DNA from: Puniceicoccaceae bacterium
Lineage (GTDB): Bacteria > Verrucomicrobiota > Verrucomicrobiia > Opitutales > Coraliomargaritaceae
Direction of reading: 5' to 3'
Assembly (NCBI GenBank): GCA_002729725.1
Contig: PBYS01000011.1
Coordinates: 1 to 63,189 of the forward strand
Length of the DNA stretch: 63,189 nucleotides
The position numbers and the translations under genes were made by a program. Below, piece after piece: positions 29,359 to 39,533 of the stretch; positions within the stretch are counted from its first letter, which is position 1; each line of letters starts with the position of its first letter. The notes beneath the pieces are model-generated. The model was not told the DNA's origin. It searched no databases and saw only the letters and a program-made list of their open reading frames with translations.

Positions 29359-31287
29359 CTAGGTCGCCAAATAGGTGTGCCCACGCAATAGCTCCGCATA
29401 CTCATCGAGCATGCGCGTGCCCTCGCGTGGTTTAATTTCATCGGCTTTAGTTGCGCGATCGATCTGCTTCTTCATCAAACGCGTAAGGATGTGACCATCG
29501 TATTGCGTAAAACCAATCACATCATTGACAGTAAAGCCCTTAATACTGTCTTCAATATAGAAACCATCTTCCTCATCATCTTCCAAGAAAACGTGCACTT
29601 CGTTCACACGACCGAAAAGATTGTGCAAATCGCCCATTATATCTTGATACGCGCCGACAAGGAAAACACCGAGGTAGTAGGGTTCCTTAGGCTTGAGCTC
29701 ATGCAAGCGCAAGGTGTGGCGGATGTCTTCAACGTCGGTAAAAGAGGACATTTTACCCTCACTATCACAGGTGATATCCACTAAGGTGGCATCCACATCG
29801 GGAGACTCGTTCAAGCGGTGCAAAGGCGCGACAGGAAAGAGCTGTTTACAGGCCCAATGATCAATCAGCGACTGAAAGACAGAGAAGTTACAAACGTATT
29901 GCTCCGCCATCATTTGCGGCAAGCTCTCTAATTCTTCGGGAGTGTAGCGACTATGCTTCGCTTGCTGACAGAGTTCTTGGCAAATTGCCCAGTAAGTAGA
30001 GTCCGCCTGTGCCCGCTCTGCTAGATCTAAATAGCCGAGACTGAATAGATGATTCGCCTCTTCCTTTTTCTGCAGTGCATCATGATAACGCTCCAATGGC
30101 GTCGAACCATGCTTGTTCTCCAAGTTTGCCTGCAAATCCAACAATACAGGATTCACTTTTTTACGTTTTGCAGCGGGTTTAGGAGGCACTGCAGTTTTAG
30201 AAATACGATCGCAGACTTCAGTAATCAAAATCGAGTGCGGTGCGACGATGGCACGTCCACTCTCGGTCACAATATCGGGCACATCAACCTCTGCATCCTG
30301 ACAGACGGTCTTAATATTATACACGACATCACGTGCATACTCCCGCATGGTGTAATTCATCGAGCTTTCGTAATTACTACGAGAGCCGTCATAGTCGATC
30401 CCGAGGCCACCCCCGACATCCATTAACTCCATGGGGAAGCCCATCTTCTTCAGCTCACAATAAAAACGCGCCGCTTCGACAGTGGCTTTCTTAATGGTCT
30501 GAATATTGGGCACCTGCGAGCCGATATGGAAATGAATCAGGCGCAAACTCTCCGTCAGCCCAGCACGCTTGAGACGCCGAGCGCCATCAATAATCTCGGG
30601 ACTCGTGAGCCCAAACTTGGCATCCTCTCCCGAGGAACTGGCCCACTTCCCCTCGCCTACCGTGGAAAGCTTGATACGAAAACCAATCCGAGGCGTCACT
30701 CCCAGCTTCTTCGAAATCTGAATAATACGTGCAACTTCGCTCAACTGCTCGACCACGAGATAAATCTCTTTGCCCAAACGCAGACCTTGCAGCGCAAGGC
30801 GGATAAACTCGTCGTCCTTGTAACCGTTGCAAATGATCAAAGACTTTGGGTCCTTATGCATCGCAAGTGCGATCATCAACTCCGGTTTACTGCCACACTC
30901 GAGCCCATAATTAAAAGGCTTGCCAGCATCTTGGATCTCTTCGACGACCTCGCGCAGTTGATTGACCTTGATCGGAAAGACGCCGCGATAGCGCCCCTGG
31001 TATTGCTCGTCCTTAATCGCATCACGAAAGAGCTCGTTGAGCTGAATAACGCGTGTGTGCAGGAGATCCTGAATGCGCACCGTAAGCGGTGGTTTCAGCC
31101 CCTTCTGCGCGGCCTCCTTCACAATGTCGTGAATGCGAATACTGCGCGGATCGCACAAAGGGTGCACCTGCATATAGCCGCCCTCGTCGATCGAAAAGTG
31201 CCCGCCGCCCCAACGCTTGAGACCGTAATAATTTTCAGAGTCTTCAACCGTCCATGTCGACGGTTTGTCTTGATACGAAGCTGTCAT
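29359..31287 (-). CDS. speA: biosynthetic arginine decarboxylase
   Basis: PLP enzyme converting arginine to agmatine, the first step of polyamine synthesis by the agmatine route. The PLP lysine is in RGVFPIKVNQ (about residues 100-109); further family blocks are YGLECGSKPEL, RIGFRIKLSTVGEGKW, LIHFHIGSQ, DVGGGLGIDYDGS and TESGRA. 642 residues from ATG 31287, the normal size of SpeA. No agmatinase or agmatine deiminase gene is adjacent. Confidence 0.96.
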   Translation of the reverse strand: MTASYQDKPSTWTVEDSENYYGLKRWGGGHFSIDEGGYMQVHPLCDPRSIRIHDIVKEAAQKGLKPPLTVRIQDLLHTRVIQLNELFRDAIKDEQYQGRYRGVFPIKVNQLREVVEEIQDAGKPFNYGLECGSKPELMIALAMHKDPKSLIICNGYKDDEFIRLALQGLRLGKEIYLVVEQLSEVARIIQISKKLGVTPRIGFRIKLSTVGEGKWASSSGEDAKFGLTSPEIIDGARRLKRAGLTESLRLIHFHIGSQVPNIQTIKKATVEAARFYCELKKMGFPMELMDVGGGLGIDYDGSRSNYESSMNYTMREYARDVVYNIKTVCQDAEVDVPDIVTESGRAIVAPHSILITEVCDRISKTAVPPKPAAKRKKVNPVLLDLQANLENKHGSTPLERYHDALQKKEEANHLFSLGYLDLAERAQADSTYWAICQELCQQAKHSRYTPEELESLPQMMAEQYVCNFSVFQSLIDHWACKQLFPVAPLHRLNESPDVDATLVDITCDSEGKMSSFTDVEDIRHTLRLHELKPKEPYYLGVFLVGAYQDIMGDLHNLFGRVNEVHVFLEDDEEDGFYIEDSIKGFTVNDVIGFTQYDGHILTRLMKKQIDRATKADEIKPREGTRMLDEYAELLRGHTYLAT

Positions 31288-31358
31288 AGTTTTTTTAAGC
31301 CATCTCAAAGGATAGCTTGCGTCCGGAAGGTGGACGCAAATCGCCAACGAAGCGTGCC

Positions 31359-31739
31359 TTAAACCAGCTCGGAATACGCATCCGCCTTAAGTAAGGTCTG
31401 GGTTTGAGAAGCGTCATTCAAACGAATCTTCAAGAGCCAGCCTTTTTGATACGGATCGCTATTGAGCAACTCTGGCTCGGAATCCACCTCTTCGTTAATC
31501 TCAATCACCTCAGCATCCACCGGCATGAACAGATCTGAAGCGGCCTTAACCGATTCGACGACGCCAAAGGTCTCGCCAACGTTAAAGGAATCCCCGACTG
31601 CAGGAAATTCAACAAAAGTAATATCGCCAAGGCTCTCTTGCGCGTAATCGGTAATACCGACTGTAGCAGTGCCGTCAGCGTGGACTTGGATCCACTCGTG
31701 GTCTTTAGTATATAGAAGGGCTTCGAGAACTTGACTCAT
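31359..31739 (-). CDS. gcvH: glycine cleavage system H protein
   Basis: Lipoyl carrier that shuttles the aminomethyl group between the P, T and L proteins of glycine cleavage. 126 residues with the lipoyl-lysine segment ESVKAASDLFMP (Lys at about residue 64) and the conserved start TKDHEWI. The partner genes gcvT and gcvP are not in the window. It lies in the same direction as speA, 71 bases before it. Confidence 0.95.
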   Translation of the reverse strand: MSQVLEALLYTKDHEWIQVHADGTATVGITDYAQESLGDITFVEFPAVGDSFNVGETFGVVESVKAASDLFMPVDAEVIEINEEVDSEPELLNSDPYQKGWLLKIRLNDASQTQTLLKADAYSELV

Positions 31740-31827
31740 ACAGTCTATGAAAATGCGACCAAACTGAAAAGCGAGTCAGAAAAACAACTTTGAACAGGAA
31801 GCTTCCCGACTTCGCGAAGTTACAAGC

Positions 31828-32340
31828 TTAGCTACGCGACTCGAAGAACTCCAAGATTTGCTCAATAATATATTTGTGCTCCAGCGGTGTAATTTCCCCC
31901 GCCTCCAGCTGAGCATCTGCCGCCAAGGCTCGTTGAGCTAAACGCGCAAAAGGATCTCCCCCAGTCGACCCAGGCACTAAGCCACTCTTCAATTCTGCCT
32001 TCATCGTGCCGGGTTCCAGATCGACGTAATAGCCTAAATCCTCTTGCAAGCCAAAGCGAATGAAGTTTTCAGCTTTTTCGTTGGGAACTGGGGTGAAATA
32101 TTTAACCGCAGCATTATAGCCAGCCTTCTCCAAGCGAATTTCATGCGTCATTTTACGCGGCAAAGCAATCTCCATAGGAGTAATACCAGCAGCATCGCCA
32201 TTGATGTAGACACTCGACTCCGAAGGAAAAGATAAGATGACAACCTCTTGTGGAACGCCGCGCTCAAAAGAAGCACAACCCGCAAAAACAAGCGAAGATA
32301 GAGCAATAGAAACTGAGGTGAAAAATGGGGTAACTTTCAT
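31828..32340 (-). CDS. PEGA-domain lipoprotein
   Basis: 170 residues. A signal peptide ending in the lipobox VFAGC (Cys about residue 22) predicts a lipid-anchored envelope protein. Residues about 32-85 form a PEGA domain: VILSFPSESSVYINGDAAGITP followed by LPRKMTHEIRLEKAGYN. PEGA modules are small beta sandwiches found in surface proteins of unknown role. The remaining C-terminal part has no recognised motif. Downstream there is only a small palindrome (acttcgcgaagt). Confidence 0.8.
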   Translation of the reverse strand: MKVTPFFTSVSIALSSLVFAGCASFERGVPQEVVILSFPSESSVYINGDAAGITPMEIALPRKMTHEIRLEKAGYNAAVKYFTPVPNEKAENFIRFGLQEDLGYYVDLEPGTMKAELKSGLVPGSTGGDPFARLAQRALAADAQLEAGEITPLEHKYIIEQILEFFESRS

Positions 32341-32556
32341 GCCAAAAATTGAAATAATGTTAAGTGGATATCGCCAGTATCGCCTAGCCTAAAACGCGGT
32401 CAAGACTTTAGCAGGGCTTCTTTTAAGAATGTAACACAGTAGATTCTACGAATTAATACTTGAAACTCGGTGCTAGAGCGCCATCAAGGCTAGTCATTTG
32501 TGCGCTTGTAAGCTAAACACATGTCACAATGACATGACGCAAGAGGCACCCTGACA
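32341..32556. other. divergent intergenic region, PEGA lipoprotein / CNNM gene
   Basis: 216 bases holding the promoters of two divergent genes. The only clear structure is the inverted repeat at 32520-32536. Confidence 0.5.
32520..32536. promoter_or_regulatory. inverted repeat CATGTCACAATGACATG upstream of the CNNM gene
   Basis: Perfect 7-bp arms CATGTCA / TGACATG around CAA, ending 20 bases before the ATG at 32557 and just before a possible ribosome-binding site (aagagg, 32541-32546). The position suits a repressor operator or an mRNA hairpin controlling translation. Confidence 0.45.
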
Positions 32557-33618
32557 ATGATTTTCGCATTCATCTTAGCCATCGCCTTCACGATCGGCAT
32601 CTCTGCCCTCTGCTCCGTACTGGAAGCTATGATTCTTAGTACCACCACAGCGGAAATTGAAGGCTTAAAAAAAACGTATCCGAAACGGGGAGAGAAGCTA
32701 GAAAAGCACAAACTTGGCCTGGAAGAGACAAGTTCTGCGATCCTGAGCCTAAATACCATCGCGAATACGCTGGGCGCGACCATGGTTGGCGGTCTCGCGG
32801 TCCAAATGTGGCCTCAAGATAGTAATATACTGCTCAAAGTCTCCAGTGCCATGGCGCTAGCGATCCTCTTTTTCTCAGAAATTATCCCCAAGAATGTGGG
32901 CGTATTGTATCGTCCTGCCTTACAACCTATTTTGATTTTCCCGCTCGTCTGGCTGTGCGCGGTCATGGCTCCACTTTCAACTGTGGTGGGCTTTGTCGTG
33001 CGTTTTACTTTGCGCCCCCCCAGCAACACAACCGATAGCGATGAGGAAATTTTACTCTTAGCTGAAAAAAGTGCTAAAGAAGGCACATTGACAGCAAACG
33101 AGCGTGATATGATCAATAATGCGCTCAGCCTTGACGAGTTATTGGTCAACCAAATCATGACACCGCGCACGGTCGCTTACGTGATCGACGGCCAAGAAAG
33201 CGTCACATCGCTACTTAAAAAAAGTAAAACGATTCCATTTGCCCGAATCCCAATTTATGAGGAGCAGACCGATAATATCACGGGAATCGTCCGCCGGCGT
33301 GATATCCTCGGTGCCATGGCTTCAGGCAAGCAAAGTAAGCTAATCAAGGATTTAGCCAACGATGCCATCTTTGTACCGGATAACGCGGCGGCCTCCGACG
33401 CCTTACAGACATTCCTAAAAAACCACCAACAACTCGCAATCGCAGTCGATGAATTCGGCTCCATGTCTGGTGTGATCACAATGGAGGATGTGATTGAGCA
33501 AATCATCGGCCAAGAGATTTTTGAGGACGATGACCCTGCAGTGGACATGCGTGAATTAGCGCGTAGGCGTCAATTTGCAGAGAAACGTAAACATCGCCGC
33601 GAGACGAAAACGGCCTAA
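32557..33618 (+). CDS. CNNM/CorB-like membrane protein with DUF21 and CBS domains
   Basis: 353 residues. The N-terminal half is a DUF21 (CNNM) transmembrane domain with about four hydrophobic segments; residues about 190-315 form a pair of CBS domains ([16 protein letters not shown] ... [49 protein letters not shown]). The C-terminal CorC/HlyC domain of longer homologues is missing. Family members export or sense Mg2+ or other divalent ions; the old name hemolysin is not meaningful here. Its 3' end overlaps the convergent histidine kinase gene by four bases. Confidence 0.87.
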   Translation: MIFAFILAIAFTIGISALCSVLEAMILSTTTAEIEGLKKTYPKRGEKLEKHKLGLEETSSAILSLNTIANTLGATMVGGLAVQMWPQDSNILLKVSSAMALAILFFSEIIPKNVGVLYRPALQPILIFPLVWLCAVMAPLSTVVGFVVRFTLRPPSNTTDSDEEILLLAEKSAKEGTLTANERDMINNALSLDELLVNQIMTPRTVAYVIDGQESVTSLLKKSKTIPFARIPIYEEQTDNITGIVRRRDILGAMASGKQSKLIKDLANDAIFVPDNAAASDALQTFLKNHQQLAIAVDEFGSMSGVITMEDVIEQIIGQEIFEDDDPAVDMRELARRRQFAEKRKHRRETKTA

Positions 33619-35951
33619 ACTCGCTTCTTAAAACGAAGTAGTGCTAGTTTTAAATCATCCACAGTCACGGGCTTAGTGACAAAATCGTCCATGCCCGCAT
33701 CGCGGCAGGCCTCACGCGTCTCCCCCATCGCATTGGCAGTCAAAGCGACAATGTACGGCTGCCTCACGACTGGCAATTCTTCACGAATCTCATAAGTCGC
33801 AGCAATGCCATCCAGCTCAGGCATCTGCAAGTCCATGAAGATGACATCAAACCCCTTTCCGCGAGTCATCTCGACTGCTTCGCGCCCATTTTTCGCCCAT
33901 GTCGAGTGGAGGCCAAATCGCTCAAGAATTTTACTAGTCAATTTATAATTGGTCGGATCATCCTCAGCCACCAAAATGTTAGGTGGCGAATCGAATTGTA
34001 ATTCATACTCCTGCACATCATCCGGCCTATCTGAGTCATCGCCATCGGCCTGTTCCGTATCCTCGATGAAGAGCGTAAATGTGCTCCCCTTGCCAAGCTG
34101 ACTCTCAACAGAAATTTCCCCACCTAACATTTCCACGATCCGACGGCTGATCGCCAAACCTAAGCCAGTGCCGCCATACTTTCTCGTGGTCGAAGAGTCC
34201 GCCTGTGTAAAAGCTAAGAAGACTTCCTCCATTTTATCCTCTGGAATACCAATACCAGTGTCCCTCACTGAAACATAGTGGCGTCGCCGCCTCGGTGCAA
34301 GGCCCTCAGAAGTGGACCACACTTTAACAGAGATGACACCACTCGCAGTGAATTTTACCGCATTACTGATCAAATTGTTCAATACTTGCTGTATACGAGT
34401 GCGATCCGAATGAATTGCAACAGGCACCGAATCAGCAACCTCGACACGCATCATCACACCACTTCGCTCCGCACTGAGTTCAAATAAACTGACCACCTCA
34501 TGCACGACCTCATCCAAGCAAACAGGACCTAACTCTAGACTTACTTTACCCGCCTCGATTTTTGATAAATCTAAAATATCGTTGATGAGCTCCAACAGGA
34601 TGTTCCCGGAACTACGAATGGACCCTAAATCACTGCGCTGATCCTCATCTAAATCGGTATCTTGCAACATCTCACTAAATCCAATAATTGAATTCAGCGG
34701 CGTGCGAATTTCATGGCTCATGGTTGCCAAAAAAGCACTTTTAGCCATATTAGCTTCTTGTGCCGCATCGGCCAACTTGCGTGAGCGCACCGTTGCCATT
34801 TGTAGCTCTTTGGTGCGTTTGCGCACCTTTTCTTCGACCTCCGCATAGCTGCGACGCAACTTCTCTGTCATATCATTGAAAGCACGCGCAAGGTCATCGA
34901 GTTCACTCCTACCTGTGGCCGAGACTTGCAGATTAAAGTTCCCCTTGGCCACGGCATTAAAGCTTTTTCGCAACTGGCTAATAGGCCGGCTGATACTCAT
35001 CGAGAACCAAATCGAAAGCCCGATCGCACTACTCAGTAATATTACAGCTGAGCACCAATAAATCAAAACAAGATGTTTGCTCTGGCGTTGGCTCAATTGC
35101 TGACCACGCTCAATCAAGCGATTGACCATATCACGAAGTCGCGCGCCATGGCTTTCCAACAACTCGACCGCCTCAGTTTCGGACTTCGCTGCGACCGCAA
35201 ATTCAATCGACACCGCATTAAGCCCCTGTCTCAAGTCGTCGAGTAGTTCCTGGTAAGCATCGATCCCCTGCAAGTCAGTCTGATGTAGCTTAGTCAAAAG
35301 CTCATCGATCGCATGTTCATAAGCCGCTTGAGCAATTCGGAAGTTTGCTTGAAACCGGCTTAAGTCGTTCTGTAACAGCAAATCACGATCGATCACACTC
35401 ACCGCGCGATTCAGCCAACCCCACAACTGCCCATTGCACAGCAAAAGATCGTCCACTAATTCATGCTCTTGTAACAACTCCGACCCCAATGCGACATGTA
35501 TTTGATCACGACGCTCGATCAGCAAATCCTGAATCTCGATGTTGTGCTCACCAAACCTGACGACATCCTCACGCACACGTTGATCTAATTCAGAAAGAAA
35601 ATTCTTACTCTGCACCAAGCCCGAGAAAACATCGTTAAACTCATCCACACGCTCAAGCATGCCATTCACAAAAATGGACTCCACCTGATCCCCCTCAGCC
35701 AGCACTTGCCCTAAGGCACGCTTAGTCGCGGCGAGAGAGTCGACCACGTATGAATCTCCTGTTAATCGCTCCTGATAAATGCGATTTCCGATCACAACAT
35801 TTGAGATTTCGCGAGAAACGACATGCAATAAATTAAGGCGACGCTCTTGATGCTGCACTTCATCCATCACGTAACGACTCAAGCCCAAAAAAACCGCAAA
35901 GAGCAATATAGCTCCAGCCAAGGCGATCGCGATTTTAGTAGAAATCCTCAT
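33615..35951 (-). CDS. hybrid sensor histidine kinase with helical-bundle periplasmic sensor
   Basis: 778 residues from ATG 35951. One transmembrane helix at the start (residues 5-25) and a second at about 293-316 enclose a periplasmic domain of about 265 residues that looks all-helical (many heptad-like Leu/Ile positions), as in TorS-type sensors. Then follow HAMP ([21 protein letters not shown]), a coiled linker, the HisKA H-box [11 protein letters not shown] with His 413, HATPase boxes ([17 protein letters not shown]) and a C-terminal receiver domain (AEDDPTN, the phospho-Asp in [11 protein letters not shown], and the Lys in VTKPV). There is no HPt domain and no response regulator gene nearby, so the phosphate must be passed to proteins encoded elsewhere. 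It starts four bases after the binding-protein gene. Confidence 0.9.
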   Translation of the reverse strand: MRISTKIAIALAGAILLFAVFLGLSRYVMDEVQHQERRLNLLHVVSREISNVVIGNRIYQERLTGDSYVVDSLAATKRALGQVLAEGDQVESIFVNGMLERVDEFNDVFSGLVQSKNFLSELDQRVREDVVRFGEHNIEIQDLLIERRDQIHVALGSELLQEHELVDDLLLCNGQLWGWLNRAVSVIDRDLLLQNDLSRFQANFRIAQAAYEHAIDELLTKLHQTDLQGIDAYQELLDDLRQGLNAVSIEFAVAAKSETEAVELLESHGARLRDMVNRLIERGQQLSQRQSKHLVLIYWCSAVILLSSAIGLSIWFSMSISRPISQLRKSFNAVAKGNFNLQVSATGRSELDDLARAFNDMTEKLRRSYAEVEEKVRKRTKELQMATVRSRKLADAAQEANMAKSAFLATMSHEIRTPLNSIIGFSEMLQDTDLDEDQRSDLGSIRSSGNILLELINDILDLSKIEAGKVSLELGPVCLDEVVHEVVSLFELSAERSGVMMRVEVADSVPVAIHSDRTRIQQVLNNLISNAVKFTASGVISVKVWSTSEGLAPRRRRHYVSVRDTGIGIPEDKMEEVFLAFTQADSSTTRKYGGTGLGLAISRRIVEMLGGEISVESQLGKGSTFTLFIEDTEQADGDDSDRPDDVQEYELQFDSPPNILVAEDDPTNYKLTSKILERFGLHSTWAKNGREAVEMTRGKGFDVIFMDLQMPELDGIAATYEIREELPVVRQPYIVALTANAMGETREACRDAGMDDFVTKPVTVDDLKLALLRFKKRV

Positions 35952-35955
35952 AACA

Positions 35956-37182
35956 TTAGGGGAGCACACGCGGCGATTCCTCAACGAGAACCGCTCGCCC
36001 ACCTGACATCTTAGTAATATAAATCGGTATTTCCAACTGCCTTGGCAAGCCCTCTTCTTGCCCCCCGATCAATCTCAATGCGCGCGGCTCTTGATAAAAT
36101 GGATCTTCGATATTCAACTCAGACAGCACTGGGTAGATCAAAGAAGTTTCATCGAGCGCCTCCAGCCCCGCCGCCCGAATGCAGGACACAATTAATTCCA
36201 GCGCGTAGAACTTCTTATTGGCCTCCGCATCCCACTCGCCTGCCAGGTCTAAATAGCGCTCTTTAAGCGTCCGAAAATATTCACTGCGTAGTGCGTCCGC
36301 GGGCTCACCGCCCACATAGTAGATACCATCACTGGCCTCCCCGAGCTTAGCCAATGCTCTAGGATCTTGAGTCGTCTGGGTGCCGACAAAACCGCGATAC
36401 CCCGCACTGCGCAGACGGTCGACGATCACGACAAAAGCCTCAGGCGGACAACCAGCCAATACGACCAAATCCGGTGCCGCGGCAACGACTCCCGCCACCC
36501 TGCGTTGAATACCCTGCGGATCGAGCGACACATCAAAAGTCTCCTTGGAAACATCGTAACGCGCGATGCGCACGAGCTCCATGCCCGCATCCAAAGCTAA
36601 TTGCTCCGCCACTCTTTTTTGGCGAATACCTGCTTCTGTGCCATAGGCCATCACCACTGCGCGACTCACATGATGCTCCTGACGCAAATGGCGAAACATA
36701 ATCGACAAGGTCTGCTCGGGCCGCGGCATGCCCAAGACAGCGAGCCCCCCCGAGCCTTGTAGCGCGGGATCGAAGCCATAGTGCAGATAGAAAACATTGG
36801 CGCCCTCTAATACGCGCCGCGCTGCGTCTACAGTCGCATCTCCCAGTGGTCCGATCGTATAATGGATTCCTTCGGAAACCAATTGATGCGCCACCCGATT
36901 CGCTTCCGTGGCATCGAACTCGTCATCGAGGACCACTAATTCTATTTTCACCCGCTCGCCAGCCACCTCGAAACCGCCACGCTCATTGTAGTAATCCGCG
37001 ACCACCTGCGCACTACGCATCGTGACCACACCCCAATAACGAGCCGGCCCTTTGAGTGAAACGATCACACCCACACGCAACACACGCGGATCTCTACTCG
37101 TCGGCTCATGACACCCCGTTGAGCTCAACAGCATACTCAAGCCCAGCACCATGAGTGCCATCGTATATAATCTTCGGGTCAT
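35956..37182 (-). CDS. type I periplasmic-binding-protein lipoprotein, probable sensory partner
   Basis: 408 residues of the Peripla_BP_6/LivK-like family. The N-terminal signal peptide ends in a lipobox-like STGC (Cys about residue 24). The mature start [17 protein letters not shown] and blocks [18 protein letters not shown] and [17 protein letters not shown] are those of branched-chain amino acid or amide binding proteins. No permease or ATPase gene is adjacent. It overlaps the FG-GAP gene by four bases and runs into a histidine kinase gene with a four-base gap, so I infer that it presents a small ligand to that kinase. The ligand cannot be read from the sequence. Confidence 0.85.
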   Translation of the reverse strand: MTRRLYTMALMVLGLSMLLSSTGCHEPTSRDPRVLRVGVIVSLKGPARYWGVVTMRSAQVVADYYNERGGFEVAGERVKIELVVLDDEFDATEANRVAHQLVSEGIHYTIGPLGDATVDAARRVLEGANVFYLHYGFDPALQGSGGLAVLGMPRPEQTLSIMFRHLRQEHHVSRAVVMAYGTEAGIRQKRVAEQLALDAGMELVRIARYDVSKETFDVSLDPQGIQRRVAGVVAAAPDLVVLAGCPPEAFVVIVDRLRSAGYRGFVGTQTTQDPRALAKLGEASDGIYYVGGEPADALRSEYFRTLKERYLDLAGEWDAEANKKFYALELIVSCIRAAGLEALDETSLIYPVLSELNIEDPFYQEPRALRLIGGQEEGLPRQLEIPIYITKMSGGRAVLVEESPRVLP

Positions 37183-39533
37183 TCTTGTAGATAGAAAATG
37201 ATCCGATCGTGGATTAAGAAAGCAAAATCTAAGCGGCCATCGTGATTCAGGTCCGCCACCACCGTCTGGCGCGGCTCTAGCTTGGCTCCGGTCCGGCCTT
37301 GGTAGTGCATATTTTGCTCAAAAATTTCCCAATACATTTGGCTCTGCACGCCTGTCTCGCTACCTCGTAAGATTTCGACAATGTGCTCGGTCCCATCTAC
37401 AGCCACGATGTCCACATGGCCATCGGCATCGAAATCAGCCTCCGCGATATGGCTGAAATACACATCTTCAAGCTCCGTTTCAAACCCTGTGCCCAGCTCT
37501 CGCGTCCAACTCTCGCCTTGTGCAGTAAAATACCAGAAACGATCGTCTCCATAGAGCAAATAGGCATCCTGCCCCCCCGCTTGTCCCGGCAATTTCGACC
37601 AACCGGAGACTGCCATCGAACCGGCATCTTCGCTATGTTGATAGCGCAGCACACCATCCTGACCACGACTGAGGAACTGCAACTCTCCCTCTTTGGGCAC
37701 ATAGAATACAAGCCCCTGCAGTAAGCCCTCACTGTCCAGCGAGGGAATCACTGTCGCGACGGCATCGCTATTGCGCCGAGCATTAAACTGATCTACCATC
37801 TCGAGTTGCCCCGCACGATAGCGTATCGCACGCGCAAAGCCAGTGCGAGCGGCCACCAACTCGTTGGAGCCGTCGCCATCGACATCGACCACCGTGACTT
37901 GGGCCGCACTCAATCCCTTCAGCAAACTCTCCCGCACACTGGAACGTTCCCCGACCAGCTCCAGTTCATAAGGCGTATCCGCAGACTTCGGCGCCAGCAA
38001 GATGGGCGCTTCGCGCGGAACAAAGAGCATCAAGCCGGGGCCCCGCTCCGCGAAAATATCCATGGCGCGCAGGCTCGTCGGCTTACGCCGCGCTCCTGGC
38101 AGGTCCATCTGTAAGACAATCTCCCAGGCCGAACTCGCATGACGACGCTGCGCAGGCTGGGCAATCACCAGTTGCATGCCTTCTTTGGATTCGCTCACAA
38201 TGGCCAACTCATCGCGCCCATCCCCATCGAGATCAACCGCTTCGCATACCAGCGGCTCTCCCGCGCCGATTTCAATCAGACGTGGAAATGACAGCCGTCC
38301 ACTGGCATCATACTGACTCACCCCGAGATTTTTTTCTTCGCGGCTGAGCGCCACAACCGCGGCCTGCTTCGACTCGTAGAAATGCCCCGCGGTTAGCGAC
38401 GAAATGGCAGAAAAGCTGGGGAAACTTTTAGACGCAAGAAATCGCCCCTGCTCTTTCAAGAAAATCATCAACTCCGCCCCCGCTGGATTGGCCACCTGCA
38501 AGTCGCGCTCCCCGTCGCCATTGATATCGCCAAATGCGTAATATGCTCCCTCTTGCACCTGTTCGAACACAGGGTAAATTTGCGCTTGCACGCCCTCCAA
38601 GGGGAGCGAGCCATGCGATTCTTTGGCTGAAGCAATCTTAAAGAACTCCAAAGCGCCACTGCGCGAGTCGACCGATGCAAAATGCTGCGATGACTCCTCG
38701 CTTGAACGCAATGGCATATACATGCGCACCGGGCGTTCCAAGATGAAACGCCGCTCGGCGCCAAATCCACCCGCTGACAATTGCTCTCGCACGACCAACG
38801 ACTGCTTACCCTCCGTGGTAATATAGCAAATCTCAGCCAGCCCATCACCGGTCACATCCACAACTTCTAAATTGAATGGATTCTCGCCAGTCAGGAAATT
38901 CACCTCCGCCTCTTGTAGCTCTCCCGCCTCTCCGGGCGTAAAGACACGCACCGCATCTGCAGTCAGAAGCACCAACTCTGGCCGCTGATCTCCATCCACA
39001 TCAACGACTTTTAAAGTGCTCTGCCACCCCAGCGCATCGAAACCATCAAACTCTTGGCTACTCAACCACTGCCCCTGTTCGCCTTGCAGACGCACCGTGA
39101 GTGGCACGTCCCGTGCGGTATAAGCGAGGTCGACTCGGCCATCTCCGTTTAAGTCGCCCACGCCAAGGTCAAACATCGGGAACCCGACCGTAATCTTCTC
39201 GACGTCGAAACCTGCATCCGAAAGCTGCGGCTCCCAACGGTCGCGTTGCAAACTGCGCTTAGCCTCAGACGCCTCTACTGCCTCACGCTGATAGAGCAAC
39301 TCGATTTGCGCGGTATCATTATTAATGAGCGCCAAATCCATACGTCCATCCTGATTCAAGTCGCTCACTTGTAAGGCACGCGTCGACCAGTCGAGTTTAA
39401 TCACTTGCGGCTTTGCAAAGCCAAATGCTTCCGCCAAATTCTCTGCAGCCAGTGCAGGGCTCCCCCCGCATGTCAGGCCGCTCCAACACATGGCCCAAAA
39501 CAGAGCGCAAAACGTCCCAGTCTGCTTCATCAT
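37179..39533 (-). CDS. large secreted FG-GAP/VCBS-repeat protein
   Basis: 784 residues with a signal peptide (ending about residue 29). At least eight calcium-binding-type loops of the DxNxDGxxD kind are spaced along the protein: DLNQDGRMD, DLNGDGRVD, DVDGDQRPE, DVTGDGLAE, DINGDGERD, DLDGDGRDE, DVDGDGSNE, DFDADGHVD and DLNHDGRLD. This pattern predicts integrin-like beta-propellers in the periplasm or on the cell surface. No catalytic domain is apparent. It overlaps both neighbours by four bases (ATGA), so it is translated as part of the operon. The role may be binding of glycan or protein, but that is inference. Confidence 0.82.
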   Translation of the reverse strand: MMKQTGTFCALFWAMCWSGLTCGGSPALAAENLAEAFGFAKPQVIKLDWSTRALQVSDLNQDGRMDLALINNDTAQIELLYQREAVEASEAKRSLQRDRWEPQLSDAGFDVEKITVGFPMFDLGVGDLNGDGRVDLAYTARDVPLTVRLQGEQGQWLSSQEFDGFDALGWQSTLKVVDVDGDQRPELVLLTADAVRVFTPGEAGELQEAEVNFLTGENPFNLEVVDVTGDGLAEICYITTEGKQSLVVREQLSAGGFGAERRFILERPVRMYMPLRSSEESSQHFASVDSRSGALEFFKIASAKESHGSLPLEGVQAQIYPVFEQVQEGAYYAFGDINGDGERDLQVANPAGAELMIFLKEQGRFLASKSFPSFSAISSLTAGHFYESKQAAVVALSREEKNLGVSQYDASGRLSFPRLIEIGAGEPLVCEAVDLDGDGRDELAIVSESKEGMQLVIAQPAQRRHASSAWEIVLQMDLPGARRKPTSLRAMDIFAERGPGLMLFVPREAPILLAPKSADTPYELELVGERSSVRESLLKGLSAAQVTVVDVDGDGSNELVAARTGFARAIRYRAGQLEMVDQFNARRNSDAVATVIPSLDSEGLLQGLVFYVPKEGELQFLSRGQDGVLRYQHSEDAGSMAVSGWSKLPGQAGGQDAYLLYGDDRFWYFTAQGESWTRELGTGFETELEDVYFSHIAEADFDADGHVDIVAVDGTEHIVEILRGSETGVQSQMYWEIFEQNMHYQGRTGAKLEPRQTVVADLNHDGRLDFAFLIHDRIIFYLQE

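Noticed and set aside
30526..31362. 278-codon open frame antisense to speA
   Set aside because: Composition is the complement of well-conserved SpeA codons; no start context or recognisable product. A shadow frame.
31359..31739. Search for a glycine-cleavage operon or glycine riboswitch around gcvH
   Set aside because: No gcvT, gcvP or riboswitch-like conserved hairpins are visible beside gcvH.
31810..31827. Palindrome acttcgcgaagt after the PEGA lipoprotein gene as a terminator
   Set aside because: Self-complementary without a proper loop and no T-run.
35956..37182. Binding-protein gene as part of a branched-chain amino acid ABC importer
   Set aside because: No LivH, LivM, LivG or LivF genes are present nearby and the gene is coupled to a histidine kinase.
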